From Anaerolineae bacterium (GTDB taxonomy: Bacteria; Chloroflexota; Anaerolineae; B4-G1; SLSP01), in NCBI GenBank assembly GCA_026645815.1, contig JAPKMR010000006.1, positions 51,734 through 115,733 of the forward strand: a stretch of DNA of 64,000 nt, written 5' to 3'. The translations under genes were made by a program, and so were the position numbers. The first letter of the stretch is position 1; each line of letters opens with the position of its first letter. Below, piece by piece: positions 18,716 to 27,925 of this stretch. Under the pieces are notes generated by a model, which saw only the letters and a program-made list of their open reading frames with translations, was not told the DNA's origin and made no database searches.

Positions 18716-19802
18716 ATGAGTGATTTGAGCAATCGTTTCGATTCCCTGGCAGCCCAAGTGGAAGCCATCTGGGGGCGTCTTTGACCTACCTGCAAAACTT
18801 GAGGCACTGGGGCAGCTGGAACAGCGTGCGGCGGATCCGGAACTCTGGAATGATCCAGAGATGGCGCGCCAGACCATGCAGCAGCTCTCGACTTTGCAGG
18901 AGGAAGTGAAGTATTGGGGTGACTTGCGCCAACGTATTCAGGATGCGCAAGAACTTACGGCTCTGGAAGATGACGACCTGTTGTCCGACCTGTTGGCTGA
19001 GGCCGAGACTCTTGAAACAGAACTTGCGCAGGCCGAATTCCAGTTGATGCTTGCGGGACCTTATGATCGGGGCAATGCCATTCTGGCGATTCATGGGGGC
19101 GCCGGTGGTACTGATGCGCAGGACTGGGCACAGATGCTCCTGCGTATGTTTCTGCGTTGGGCTGAGCGGCGTGGTTTCAAGACCGAGATTCTCGATGATC
19201 TCGCGGGCGAAGAGGCGGGCATCAAGAGCGCAACGGTGAGCATCAGCGGGCGCTTTGCCTATGGCTACCTGAAATCCGAGCGGGGAGTGCACCGGTTGGT
19301 GCGACTTTCGCCTTTCGATTCCGCCCATCGCCGGCACACCTCCTTTGTCCTGGTTGAAGTCTGGCCTGATTTGGGGGATGAGGTCAAGGTAGACATTAAC
19401 CCTGATGATTTGGAGATCGGCAAATACCGTTCTTCATCTGCGGGTGGGCAGCATATGCAGAAAAACGAGACGGCGGTGCGCATCGTGCACCTGCCCACCG
19501 GCATTGTGGTCACCTGTCAGAACGAACGCTCGCAGACGCAGAACCGTGAAACAGCAATGCGAGTCTTGAAGGCCCGGTTGCTCCAACTTGAGGAAGAGAA
19601 GCGCCGGCAAGAGCTGGCGGCACTCAAGGGGGAACACATGGATGCGGCTTGGGGCAATCAGATTCGGTCGTATGTTTTGCATCCTTATCAGATGGTAAAA
19701 GATCACCGGACGGATTATGAAACCGGCAATGTGCAGGGCGTGCTGGATGGAGACTTGGATGCCTTTATGGAGGCATATTTGCGCTATACCATCAGCGCAT
19801 AG
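18716..19802 (+). CDS. prfB: Peptide chain release factor 2 with programmed +1 frameshift
   Basis: RF2 reads UAA and UGA stop codons. The gene is in two frames. The first 22 codons from ATG 18716 end at CTT TGA C (TGA at 18782-18784), and a +1 slip over base 18782 continues at GAC 18783 to the stop at 19802, giving 361 residues. The slip site is preceded by an internal Shine-Dalgarno-like GGGGG (18771-18775), as in the known autoregulated prfB frameshift. After the shift are the SPF stop-codon recognition tripeptide (RLSPFDSAHRR) and the GGQ catalytic motif (SSAGGQHMQKNE). It is therefore intact, not a pseudogene. It follows ftsY by 165 bases. Confidence 0.97.
18771..18785 (+). promoter_or_regulatory. 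prfB programmed frameshift signal
   Basis: GGGGG CGT CTT TGA C: an internal Shine-Dalgarno-like run three bases before the slippery CTT and an in-frame TGA. Low RF2 activity at TGA favours the +1 shift and so adjusts RF2 level. Confidence 0.93.
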
Positions 19803-19890
19803 ATTGTGCGTGGTTGGTTTTTGCTGTGAGATACTTCGATGCGGTCAATTTGTGTAGTTGATTCACCATGAAGGGAAAGGAGTGCAAGGT

Positions 19891-21246
19891 ATGACTAAGA
19901 AAACAATCCCATCTAAGACCGGACGTGATAAACCAAAGACCCAGTCGCCGACGATTCATTCTTCGATTTCCTCATCGCAATCGCAGAAGAAGCCATTGGC
20001 GCCTTCCCCTAGTAGGGACATCAAATCCGGGGGGTCTCAACCGGCGCGCACGGTACCGGAGACACCTGCGATTACCCGGCGTCCAGTGCCTATGCAGCCT
20101 ACACCGGGTCAAATCGGTGGTGTGGTAGGGGCAGCAGGCGTTATGGGTGCGGCCCAGGCGCAAGCTGCTGAGCATGAATCGCGGATGGCATTGCTGAACT
20201 CGCGCTGGAACTCTGCTGCCGGCAAAGCCACTCTGGCTTCCCTTTATGGCAATGTGGATGCGATGACGAATCAGCTCAATCGCTTGGTGAATGGCATCTC
20301 GAATTTGCGGACACGCGGTTACCGCTACGGGCGTACTTGGGAAGAGCAGATTGCCTCTTTGCAGGAAGCCTGGGCGCGCCAGCGTGAGGAAGCCACGCGC
20401 ATTCTGGAAGATGAGCGCCGGAACCTGGATTCCGCTACTTACGATGTACAGAATTTGCTCAATCGTGCTGTGCGCGAACCAGGATTGGTCACGGCAGCAG
20501 ATTCTCGAATAAGTAACTTTGAGCGCCAGGTCAGTGCCGCAGAACAGCGCGTCAATGGCGTGTATGCCAGCACTAGCCGGTCTGCCGCCGAGCTGAGCCT
20601 GGAGCTGACCGAGGCTGAGACTGTGGTTGAAGCTCTGGAAAGTGCATCTTTCCAGCTCTTCCCCGAAGAGTCGGGGCTGCACGTCTGCGAGGCTGAGTGG
20701 TTCGCTCGTGGCACAGAGCCGCTAGAGGGCATGTTATTCCTCACTGACTCCCGCTTGCTCTTTGAGCAGCGTCAGGAGGTTGTCACCAAGAAAGTGCTCT
20801 TCTTCAAGACGGAGAAGAAGATGGAGCAGGAACTTCTCTGGTATGCCCCTGTTGGCGGTATTGAGGTTGTTGGAATGGAGGATAAGAAGGAGCTGCTCAA
20901 GGCGCGCAAGGAATTGCTCACTTTGCGCCTGGAAGGTGGCGATGCGCCTCAGGAAGTGACTCTGAATCTGACCAACGCCCGCAATGAGGATTGGGCGCGC
21001 TTGCTCAAACGGGCCAAAGAAGGTCAGTTTGACTTCGAGCACATCGAAGCGGCGCCACCTCCCCCTGTTGCTGAGGCAGAAGCGCCTGTGGGTGAGGCTG
21101 CTGATACGCCAACCGCTCCGTCTCCCGCTGAAGAGACGCCTTTGCCCACTAAATGCCCTAGCTGCAACGCGGCATTGCCCACTATCTACAAAGGGATGCG
21201 CGAAGTCCGCTGCGCTTACTGCGACACGTTGATTCGTCTGGATTGA
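19891..21246 (+). CDS. Unknown protein: coiled coil, PH/GRAM-like region, C-terminal zinc ribbon
   Basis: I do not recognise this 451-residue protein as a named family. The first about 80 residues are Ser/Pro/Lys-rich and likely disordered, followed by a Gly/Ala segment (GQIGGVVGAAGVMGAAQAQA). A long charged helical region (about 100-255) looks like coiled coil. Residues about 265-390 (VCEAEWFARGTEPLEGMLFL, then TDSRLLFEQRQEVV) resemble a GRAM/PH-like domain. A Pro/Ala linker leads to a zinc ribbon, CPSC ... CAYC, at the end. AAAGGAG sits 8 bases before the ATG at 19891. Cytoplasmic; no membrane segment is evident. Confidence 0.75.
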   Translation: MTKKTIPSKTGRDKPKTQSPTIHSSISSSQSQKKPLAPSPSRDIKSGGSQPARTVPETPAITRRPVPMQPTPGQIGGVVGAAGVMGAAQAQAAEHESRMALLNSRWNSAAGKATLASLYGNVDAMTNQLNRLVNGISNLRTRGYRYGRTWEEQIASLQEAWARQREEATRILEDERRNLDSATYDVQNLLNRAVREPGLVTAADSRISNFERQVSAAEQRVNGVYASTSRSAAELSLELTEAETVVEALESASFQLFPEESGLHVCEAEWFARGTEPLEGMLFLTDSRLLFEQRQEVVTKKVLFFKTEKKMEQELLWYAPVGGIEVVGMEDKKELLKARKELLTLRLEGGDAPQEVTLNLTNARNEDWARLLKRAKEGQFDFEHIEAAPPPPVAEAEAPVGEAADTPTAPSPAEETPLPTKCPSCNAALPTIYKGMREVRCAYCDTLIRLD

Positions 21247-21265
21247 TTTCCAAGGGTTTGTGGGT

Positions 21266-21308
21266 AGTGCTGGTGTGCGCTAATACCGTGCACCAGCACT
21301 GTTATTCT
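21266..21308 (+). terminator. Hairpin, probable terminator
   Basis: AGTGCTGGTG (21266-21275) pairs with CACCAGCACT (21291-21300) and is followed by a T-rich tract (GTTATTCTCCTTTC). Confidence 0.6.
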
Positions 21309-21411
21309 CCTTTCTCCAGCATTTTGAAGTGAATTCATAGTGCCTGACTGAGTTTTTACAAAGTCTTCAAGATTTGCCTGTGGCGAAACTTGAATCTACG
21401 GGAAGGCTTCA

Positions 21412-22896
21412 GTGAATCTGCTGGCCCATTTTCAAAAGACCTTATACCAACAGCGGTTGCTGCAACCATCTGAACCCGTTGTGGTGGGGGTTTCTGGCGG
21501 ACCAGATTCGGTAGCATTGTTGGACCTGCTGCGGCGTGTGGGGGTTCATCCACATGTGGCGCACCTGCATCACGGGTTACGAGGCGCCGACGCTGATGCT
21601 GATGCCGAGTTTGTGATTGCGCTTGCGACGCAGTGGGGGCTTCCCTACACAGTGGTGCGTGCTGAGGTGCCGGCGTATGCGCGACAGGCGGGACTGGCTT
21701 TCGAGGAAGCCGCGCGGCGCATGCGTTATGGCTTCCTTTTGCAGACTGCACAGCAGATGCACATCACTTCAGTTGCCGTAGGGCATCATGCCGATGATCA
21801 GGCTGAGACGGTGTTAATGCATTTGCTGCGGGGTGCAGGCCCGGCGGGGCTACGTGGTATGGCGCCTGTGACCCCTTTTGAGACGCTGGCGCCACTGCTC
21901 GTCGCCCCGGATGGCGTGCCTGTGTCGAGCACAGCACCGGTGAAATTGCTCCGTCCCTTGCTCGATGTGCCGCGCGCTGCTATCGAGGCTTATTGCTCTG
22001 CACAAGGGCTGCCGACACGCTTTGACCGTTCCAATCTCGATACCACTTTTTTCCGCAACCGCCTGCGTCACGAGACCCTGCCCTATCTTATGGAGCTCAA
22101 TCCGCGCATTGCGGAGCGATTGTGCCGTTTAGCAGAAGTGATGCGGGCGGATTATGCGCTATTGGAGCAGCTGGTAGATACAGCATGGGCGGCGTTGATT
22201 TTGGAGGCGCGCCCTGATGCTGTGGTTTTCGCGCTTGAGGGATGGCGTGTTCAGCCTTTAGCCCTCCAGCGCATGTTGCTGCGGCGGGCGGCTTTGCACG
22301 TGCGCCGAACGTTGCGCGATATGGACTTTGCCCATGTTGAGGCTGCTGTGCGAGTGGCGCAGTCGGGCGCAACGGGGGCTGCTGCAACACTACCGCGCGG
22401 ATTGATGTTGCGCGTGGGCTACACAACCCTCAGCATTTCTGCTGAGACGGCGGTAGATTTGCCGGGGACACGCCCCTGGTTGATTCCGGGATCGCGTTTG
22501 GCGCTCCCTGTTCCGGGTGAGCTGGAACTGCCTGATGGTTGGGTGGTCTCTGTTTCACCTGAGAAGACATGGGATCTTGAAGCTATCGCTGCCAATTCCA
22601 ATCTCCTGGTTGCCTGGATAGATGCGGCGGCGGCGGACGCTGGTCTCTCGCTTCGTACACGGGAGCGCGGCGACCGCTTTCGCCCGCAAGGGCTTGGTGG
22701 TGTTGCGGCGCGCTTGAGCGATTTTCTGATCAATGCGCGCATTCCTCGGAACTGGCGCGATTCCTTGCCCTTGTTGGTTGCGGGTACGGGTGAAATCCTT
22801 TGGGTTGTGGGACTTCGTCTCGGGGAGACGGCATTGGTGCGTGCGCAAACGGCAGCGGTACTGCGCCTGGAAGTGCATCCTCCGCCGGTATTGTAA
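21412..22896 (+). CDS. tilS: tRNA(Ile)-lysidine synthase TilS
   Basis: Adds lysine to C34 of tRNA-Ile(CAU) so that it reads AUA. The N-terminal PP-loop is VGVSGGPDSVALLDLL (about residues 24-39), followed by HLHHGLRGADADAD, AARRMRYGFL and VGHHADDQAETVLM. The connecting and C-terminal TilS domains run to residue 494 (RERGDRFRPQGLGGVAARLSD). The GTG start has GGGAAGG 5 bases upstream. Length is slightly above the family average. Confidence 0.95.
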   Translation: MNLLAHFQKTLYQQRLLQPSEPVVVGVSGGPDSVALLDLLRRVGVHPHVAHLHHGLRGADADADAEFVIALATQWGLPYTVVRAEVPAYARQAGLAFEEAARRMRYGFLLQTAQQMHITSVAVGHHADDQAETVLMHLLRGAGPAGLRGMAPVTPFETLAPLLVAPDGVPVSSTAPVKLLRPLLDVPRAAIEAYCSAQGLPTRFDRSNLDTTFFRNRLRHETLPYLMELNPRIAERLCRLAEVMRADYALLEQLVDTAWAALILEARPDAVVFALEGWRVQPLALQRMLLRRAALHVRRTLRDMDFAHVEAAVRVAQSGATGAAATLPRGLMLRVGYTTLSISAETAVDLPGTRPWLIPGSRLALPVPGELELPDGWVVSVSPEKTWDLEAIAANSNLLVAWIDAAAADAGLSLRTRERGDRFRPQGLGGVAARLSDFLINARIPRNWRDSLPLLVAGTGEILWVVGLRLGETALVRAQTAAVLRLEVHPPPVL

Positions 22897-22966
22897 CGCT
22901 GTGAGCTATCCAGATGCTAATCTATCCTTTGCCGGTTTGCGACATCATCTTTGGGGAGGTGCAGCA

Positions 22967-23629
22967 ATGACGAAATATCTGATTCTGGTGTCGGGCAATA
23001 TTGGCGCCGGCAAGACCTCGCTGGCTGAGCGCCTGGCAGCGCGGTTGGGCTGGAGCGTGGCTTACGAATCGGTCGCTGATAATCCCTATCTGAGTGATTT
23101 CTATGCCGATATGCGCGCCTGGAGTTTTCATCTGCAAGTCTTCTTCTTGGGACATCGTGCCGCACAACACCAACGCCAGGCTGAGTCCCCCCAATCTGCC
23201 ATCATTGATCGTAGCATCTACGAGGACGCACACATCTTTGCGCGAGCGTTGCATGTGATGGGAAACATGGATGAGCGCGATTATCAGGCGTATCGCCGTC
23301 TCTACGACTTCGTCATCAGCACGTTGCCACGTCCAGACCTTCTGATTCACGTGCAGGCAAGCGTGGATACCTTATTAGGACGGATTCGCCGGCGCGGACG
23401 TGAAATAGAAGCTGGGATCGCGCCGGATTATCTGGCATTGCTCGAACGGCTGTATGAGGAGTGGCTGAGTGGTTTCAATCTCTGCCCCGTGCTCACGGTT
23501 CCGGGGGATGAGCTGGATTTTGTACGCTATCCCCAACACCTCGATATTATTGCAGAGCGTGTGCAGCACAAATTAGCCGGCAGGGAAGTGGTGGCATTCC
23601 CTTCCATGGAGGCATTGGATGCCAGCTGA
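22967..23629 (+). CDS. Deoxynucleoside kinase family protein
   Basis: A 220-residue dNK/dGK-family kinase that would phosphorylate deoxynucleosides with ATP in the salvage pathway. P-loop SGNIGAGKTSLAERLA starts at residue 9. The ERS/DRS-type motif is IIDRSIYEDAHIFAR and the lid region is LLGRIRRRGREIEAGI. Substrate preference (dA/dG versus dC/dT) cannot be told. The ATG at 22967 has GGGGAGG 7 bases upstream; an upstream in-frame extension overlaps tilS and is not conserved-like. It overlaps the next gene by 11 bases. Confidence 0.92.
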   Translation: MTKYLILVSGNIGAGKTSLAERLAARLGWSVAYESVADNPYLSDFYADMRAWSFHLQVFFLGHRAAQHQRQAESPQSAIIDRSIYEDAHIFARALHVMGNMDERDYQAYRRLYDFVISTLPRPDLLIHVQASVDTLLGRIRRRGREIEAGIAPDYLALLERLYEEWLSGFNLCPVLTVPGDELDFVRYPQHLDIIAERVQHKLAGREVVAFPSMEALDAS

Positions 23630-24965
23630 TTTTGGCGAAGCGTTGAGCGAACGCGAGCTCGAGATCGTTTCCCTGGTGGCGCAAGGCTTGACTAACCGGG
23701 AGATTGCCGTTCGCGTCTACCTCAGCCCGAACACCGTTAAGGTGCATCTGCGCAATATTTTCTCAAAAACGGGGGTTGCTTCGCGTACCGAGCTCACGAT
23801 GTTGGCGGTGAAAGAGGGTTGGATAGCGGTTGCACCCATGTTTGAGCCTGCGCCAAGCGAACTGCAGTACGAGGATGATGCAACAGCAACCGCGCCGGCG
23901 CCGGTGCTATCTGCTCCCAGTACCCCGCCCTGGCCAAGGGCACGATGGATTGGCCTGACGCTCGGGTTGCTGTTGTTGGCGCTGGTGTTATGGCTGCCAC
24001 AACGTCCTTCTGTCGGTGCGGCGGGGGAAACCTCGGCTGCGGCGTTGGTGGATCTTCCTGTTGGCGAGGGGGGCATTGCTGCTTTTGCCGGCGAGACGGG
24101 CTGGCGTGAGGTGGCGCCATTGCCCGTGCGCCGTGCGCGTCTGGGGTTGGCTGCGTTTGAAGGTCACTTGTACGCTGTCGGCGGGTTGACTGCCGAGGGG
24201 GCTTCAGCACGCCTGGATATTTATGATATTGAGGCAGATCGTTGGAGCGAGGGCGCTGCGCTTCCAATGCCGTTGGCGAATGTCGGCGCGGCGGCAATCG
24301 CAGGGCGGATTGTTGTTCCGGGGGGCTGCGATAGTCAAGGCATCCCCGTGACGGCTGTCCACGCTTATGCGCCTCTTACGGATGCGTGGGAGACACTTGC
24401 GGATTTGCCTGCGCCTTTGTGCGGCTACGCTCTGGCAACATTCGAAGAGCAGCTTTATCTTTTTGGGGGTTGGGATGGGCAGCGCGACCGCGCTGTCGCT
24501 TTGCGTTATGATCCTGCCGAAGATATTTGGGAAACACTGCCCTCGCCGTACGTGGCTCGGGCTTTTGGCGCTGCGGCAACGTTTGGCCGTGAAATCTTCT
24601 ATGTCGGGGGCTATGATGGTACTGAACGTGCGACATGTGAAGTTTTCTTGCCGGATGAGGAGACCTGGAAGAGCTGCCCGGCACTCTTGCAGCCGCGTGG
24701 TGGTTTGAGCCTGGCGAGTGTTGGCGGTTACATCTACGCCATTGGCGGCGGTTGGGGCGGTTACCTGGGCTTTAGCGAGCGCCTTACCCCGCAGCAGCAG
24801 ACCTGGGGTGTTGAGGAGACGCCGCTGGTAGGGGAATGGCGCAATCTGGGCCTGGTGGCATGGGAAACGTCGCTCTTTGCCACCGGCGGTTGGAGTGGTG
24901 ATTTCCTGAATCGGACTTATATCTTCGATGCTCTGCCTTTTCGCGTCTTTATCCCTGCCCCGTGA
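23619..24965 (+). CDS. Membrane-anchored LuxR-type regulator with extracytoplasmic kelch propeller
   Basis: A 448-residue single-protein sensor-regulator. Residues about 8-65 form a LuxR/GerE helix-turn-helix (LSERELEIVSLVAQGLTNRE, then LSPNTVKVHLRNIFSK). A Pro/Ala linker and one transmembrane helix follow (WIGLTLGLLLLALVLWL, about 108-124). The rest is about five to six kelch repeats with Gly-Gly and Tyr/Trp signatures (LYAVGGLTAEG, LYLFGGWDGQ, IFYVGGYDG, IYAIGGGWGG, LFATGGWSG). The layout is like ToxR/CadC but with LuxR and kelch parts. It overlaps the kinase gene by 11 bases, with GGAGG before the ATG. Ligand and targets are unknown. Confidence 0.88.
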   Translation: MPADFGEALSERELEIVSLVAQGLTNREIAVRVYLSPNTVKVHLRNIFSKTGVASRTELTMLAVKEGWIAVAPMFEPAPSELQYEDDATATAPAPVLSAPSTPPWPRARWIGLTLGLLLLALVLWLPQRPSVGAAGETSAAALVDLPVGEGGIAAFAGETGWREVAPLPVRRARLGLAAFEGHLYAVGGLTAEGASARLDIYDIEADRWSEGAALPMPLANVGAAAIAGRIVVPGGCDSQGIPVTAVHAYAPLTDAWETLADLPAPLCGYALATFEEQLYLFGGWDGQRDRAVALRYDPAEDIWETLPSPYVARAFGAAATFGREIFYVGGYDGTERATCEVFLPDEETWKSCPALLQPRGGLSLASVGGYIYAIGGGWGGYLGFSERLTPQQQTWGVEETPLVGEWRNLGLVAWETSLFATGGWSGDFLNRTYIFDALPFRVFIPAP

Positions 24966-25069
24966 AATGTGTTGGGGCAGCCAAATATGGACGTGGATGG
25001 ACAGGTTTGAGTTGGTGATTTGTACTTTATTCATGATTCCCAATTTATGTACAACAACATGGAGGACGC

Positions 25070-26434
25070 ATGGCTCGAAAATCTGCCACTTCATCCGCTA
25101 CTGAAATCACACTGGCTGAACGTTGGAAGACCCTGGTGGCTCTCGCCTTTGGTTATTTCATTGACCAGGGCGAGGGGCAGTCAATCTCGGTGCTTTTCCC
25201 TACCTTGCAGCGCCTATGGGGACTCAGTCTGACGAATCTGGGCACTATCGGTACGATTCGTAACATCTTGCAGTCCCTAAGCGCGCCCTTCTGGGGTTAT
25301 GCTGCCGATAAATACTCCCGCAAGAGAGTCATCATCTGGGGTACAGGCATCTGGGGAATCTGGACGGTGGCATGTGGGCTTACGCAGAACTTTGGGCAAT
25401 TGCTTACCATTCGCGCCATTTCCGGTATTGGATTAGGCTGTCTGATGCCGGCGACCTTTTCATTGATGTCCGATACATTCGCGCCGAATAAACGTGGTCG
25501 TGCACTGGGCTTGCTGGAGGCCATCGGCGTGTTGGGCATCATCATCAGCACTGTGGGATTGGGGTTTTTGGCTTCACCCACGCTCTGGCGTTGGGGCTTT
25601 ATCTCCCTGGGACTGCTGAGTGTGGTCTCCGGAATATTGGTCTTTTTCCTCGTTGATGAGCCGGTGCGTGGCGCAGCGGAGCCGGAGCTTGCGGGGAAGA
25701 TTACGGCTGAAACGGCATCCCAATATCGCATCAAATTCTCCGATTTGCCAAAAGTGCTCAGCATCCCTACGGTTTGGGTTGCTATTCTCCAGGGGCTCGC
25801 TGGTTCCATGCCGTGGGTGGTATTGGGTTTGTACCTGATTACCTGGATGGTGACCGAGCGCGGAATGAGTGAGGAGATTACGTTCTCCGATCCTCGTGGC
25901 AGCGCCACGCTAGCTTTTGCGGGAATCGTGATTGGCACAGCCATCAGCAATGTGTTGGGTGGGGTGCTGGGTGACTGGGCAGAACGCCGCAATCCGAAGT
26001 ATGGACGCACGATCATTGGACAGATTTCAGTGTTCTCGGGCATCCCCCTCAGTTACATTATGCTCACTGTGGCCCGCGATTGGCCTTTCTGGCCCTTCTT
26101 CTTGCTTTGCTTTGGCACCGCATTGATGATTAGCTGGCCCGGCAAAGGCTCTAAGGAACCGATGATGCAGGGGGCGGTGCCGCCGGAGTTACGCGCAACT
26201 GCCTTCTCGATGACGACTTTCATTGAGAGCGGTTTTGCGGCATTGGTGGCTTATTTTGCGGGGCGCCTGGCCGATTCGATTGGCTTCACTCAAGCTTTGA
26301 TTTGGACCATCCCGGTGCCCTGGATCATCTGCGGTTTGCTGTATTCACTCTTCTACTGGGCTTATCCCCGGGATGCAGAGAAATTGCGATCCTTGATGGC
26401 TAGTCGCGCGGCAGAAATCTCCCAGGAGACATAA
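25070..26434 (+). CDS. MFS transporter
   Basis: A 454-residue major facilitator with about 12 predicted membrane helices. It has the loop 2-3 signature region GYAADKYSRKRVIIWGTG and a second-half counterpart GGVLGDWAERRNPKYGR. Substrate is unknown; the sequence resembles general sugar-phosphate/anion type MFS proteins only loosely. GGAGG precedes the ATG. It appears to be a single-gene unit before tRNA-Gln. Confidence 0.88.
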   Translation: MARKSATSSATEITLAERWKTLVALAFGYFIDQGEGQSISVLFPTLQRLWGLSLTNLGTIGTIRNILQSLSAPFWGYAADKYSRKRVIIWGTGIWGIWTVACGLTQNFGQLLTIRAISGIGLGCLMPATFSLMSDTFAPNKRGRALGLLEAIGVLGIIISTVGLGFLASPTLWRWGFISLGLLSVVSGILVFFLVDEPVRGAAEPELAGKITAETASQYRIKFSDLPKVLSIPTVWVAILQGLAGSMPWVVLGLYLITWMVTERGMSEEITFSDPRGSATLAFAGIVIGTAISNVLGGVLGDWAERRNPKYGRTIIGQISVFSGIPLSYIMLTVARDWPFWPFFLLCFGTALMISWPGKGSKEPMMQGAVPPELRATAFSMTTFIESGFAALVAYFAGRLADSIGFTQALIWTIPVPWIICGLLYSLFYWAYPRDAEKLRSLMASRAAEISQET

Positions 26435-26545
26435 GCGCGGTGCGTGTGCTGTAGGGGGTGAAGGTCACGTTCCAAAATCGCAGCTTTAGCCGCTCTTTAG
26501 CCTGGTGAGTGGGAGAACGCTGAACAGTTACGACAGTTGTGTTCC

Positions 26546-26573
26546 TTGTTGAATTGCCAAGGCGTGTTATAAT
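26546..26573 (+). promoter_or_regulatory. Promoter of tRNA-Gln
   Basis: TTGTTG (26546-26551), 16-base spacer, TATAAT (26568-26573), 12 bases before the tRNA. Confidence 0.7.
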
Positions 26574-26585
26574 GCGCCTTACGTT

Positions 26586-26657
26586 TGGGGCGTGGCCAAG
26601 TGGTAAGGCGACGGACTTTGAATCCGTTTACCGTAGGTTCGAATCCTACCGCCCCAG
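26586..26657 (+). tRNA. tRNA-Gln (UUG)
   Basis: A 72-nt cloverleaf with acceptor TGGGGCG / CGCCCCA, D-arm GCCAAGTGGTAAGGC, anticodon loop CTTTGAA with anticodon TTG, and T-arm TAGGTTCGAATCCTA. CCA is not encoded. A terminator follows. Confidence 0.95.
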
Positions 26658-26693
26658 CTCAGCAATCTCGTAGAAGTTGCCAGTATTTCCTAT

Positions 26694-26724
26694 AAACGGC
26701 CCGGCAAATGTCCGGGCCGTTTTG
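26694..26724 (+). terminator. Terminator after tRNA-Gln
   Basis: A perfect 11-bp stem AAACGGCCCGG / CCGGGCCGTTT with a 7-base loop, ending in a short T-rich tract. Confidence 0.85.
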
Positions 26725-26821
26725 TGTTAGACCTATCTGGTATGCGTAATTTTGATATTTGGGATTTCAGTCTATACTGAGTTTGAAAGATAAGGTTTAC
26801 ACAAAGTGTGCAGGTGCTTGT

Positions 26822-27916
26822 ATGGCCGACAATCCACTTTATGAACAAATCGCCGCTGCTGTACGGCAGGATATTCTCCGTGGCGAACTGAAGCCCGGTG
26901 CGAAGTTGCCTTCAATGCGGGTGATGGCGACGCTTTGGCGCTGCACACCGGGAACCGTTCAGCGCGCGTATGCTGAACTGGTCGCACAGGGGATGATCGA
27001 AAGCCGCCCGGGTCAGGGAACACGTGTTTTGCCATCACCGCCTGGGCAAAACAGCTCTGCGTTGCGTCTCGCTACCTTGCTGCACCGCCTGGAGGGCTTT
27101 GTCCTGGAAATGCTGCGTGCAGGTTATACCCTCACCGAACTCGAAGTAGCCTCGCGTCTGGCTTTGGATCGTTGGCGCACGCTTGCGGTTGTGCCAGTAC
27201 CTTCCGAAGCGGGCGTGTTGCGTTTTGCCGGCAGTCATGATCACGCTGTTGCCTGGATTGCCGAACGTTTTCCGTCGGTGAATGGGGGTGTTCCCCTGGA
27301 AGTGCGCTTTGTGGGCAGTCTGGGCGGGCTGATGGCGCTTTCGCGCCATGAGGTGGACCTGGCGGGTTGTCATCTGTGGGATGATGAGAGCGATACCTAC
27401 AATGCCCCTTTTGTGCGTCATCTTTTGCCCGGCAAACGGGTGGCTTTGCTCACGGTGTCTCACCGGCGGTTGGGGCTACTGATGCCTTCGGGTAACCCCC
27501 TGAGTCTGGCAGCTGTCACGGACCTGACGCGCCCCGGTCTGCGCTTCGTCAACCGTCAACCCGGCGCGGGCACCCGTATCTGGTTGGAGGCGCAATTGCA
27601 TCGTGTGGGATTGCACCTGCGCGACCTCTCGCAGGTTGGTCCAGAAGTGCAGACTCATTCTGAGGTTGCGCGTTTGATCTCAGAGGGGGTGGCTGATGTG
27701 GGGTTGGGTATCGAGGTTGCCGCACGCGCGTTTGGCTTGGGCTTTGTTCCTTTGACAACAGAGTGTTATGAACTGATCATCCCTAATTATGTCTGGCAGC
27801 GTCCTGAGATTCAAACCCTCGCCGCGTGGTTGCGCAGCGAGGAGACCCGGCATCAGATTGCTGCTTTAGGGGGATATGAGACACAGGCGACCGGTGCGTT
27901 GCGCTGGGTGGAATGA
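26822..27916 (+). CDS. GntR-type regulator fused to a periplasmic-binding-protein-like domain
   Basis: A 364-residue one-component regulator. The N-terminal GntR winged helix spans about residues 1-70 (YEQIAAAVRQDILRGELKPG, then GTVQRAYAELVAQGMIESRP). From about 135 on comes a PBP-like ligand domain of the PF12727 type seen with molybdate/molybdopterin proteins (LRFAGSHDHAVAWIAERFP, VDLAGCHLWDDES, NRQPGAGTRIWLEAQL, GVADVGLGIEVAARAFG). The ligand may be an oxyanion such as molybdate (inference). I took ATG 26822; an in-frame start at 26759 lies in promoter-like sequence. It is followed after 9 bases by a membrane transporter-like gene, a candidate target or partner. Confidence 0.85.
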   Translation: MADNPLYEQIAAAVRQDILRGELKPGAKLPSMRVMATLWRCTPGTVQRAYAELVAQGMIESRPGQGTRVLPSPPGQNSSALRLATLLHRLEGFVLEMLRAGYTLTELEVASRLALDRWRTLAVVPVPSEAGVLRFAGSHDHAVAWIAERFPSVNGGVPLEVRFVGSLGGLMALSRHEVDLAGCHLWDDESDTYNAPFVRHLLPGKRVALLTVSHRRLGLLMPSGNPLSLAAVTDLTRPGLRFVNRQPGAGTRIWLEAQLHRVGLHLRDLSQVGPEVQTHSEVARLISEGVADVGLGIEVAARAFGLGFVPLTTECYELIIPNYVWQRPEIQTLAAWLRSEETRHQIAALGGYETQATGALRWVE

Positions 27917-27925
27917 TCTGGGGTG

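Noticed and set aside
18716..18784. prfB as a frameshifted pseudogene
   Set aside because: The break is exactly the known programmed +1 site with its internal Shine-Dalgarno-like run, and all RF2 motifs are intact.
24204..25094. A 296-codon minus-strand frame opposite the kelch region
   Set aside because: Antisense to a well-supported gene; no conserved pattern.
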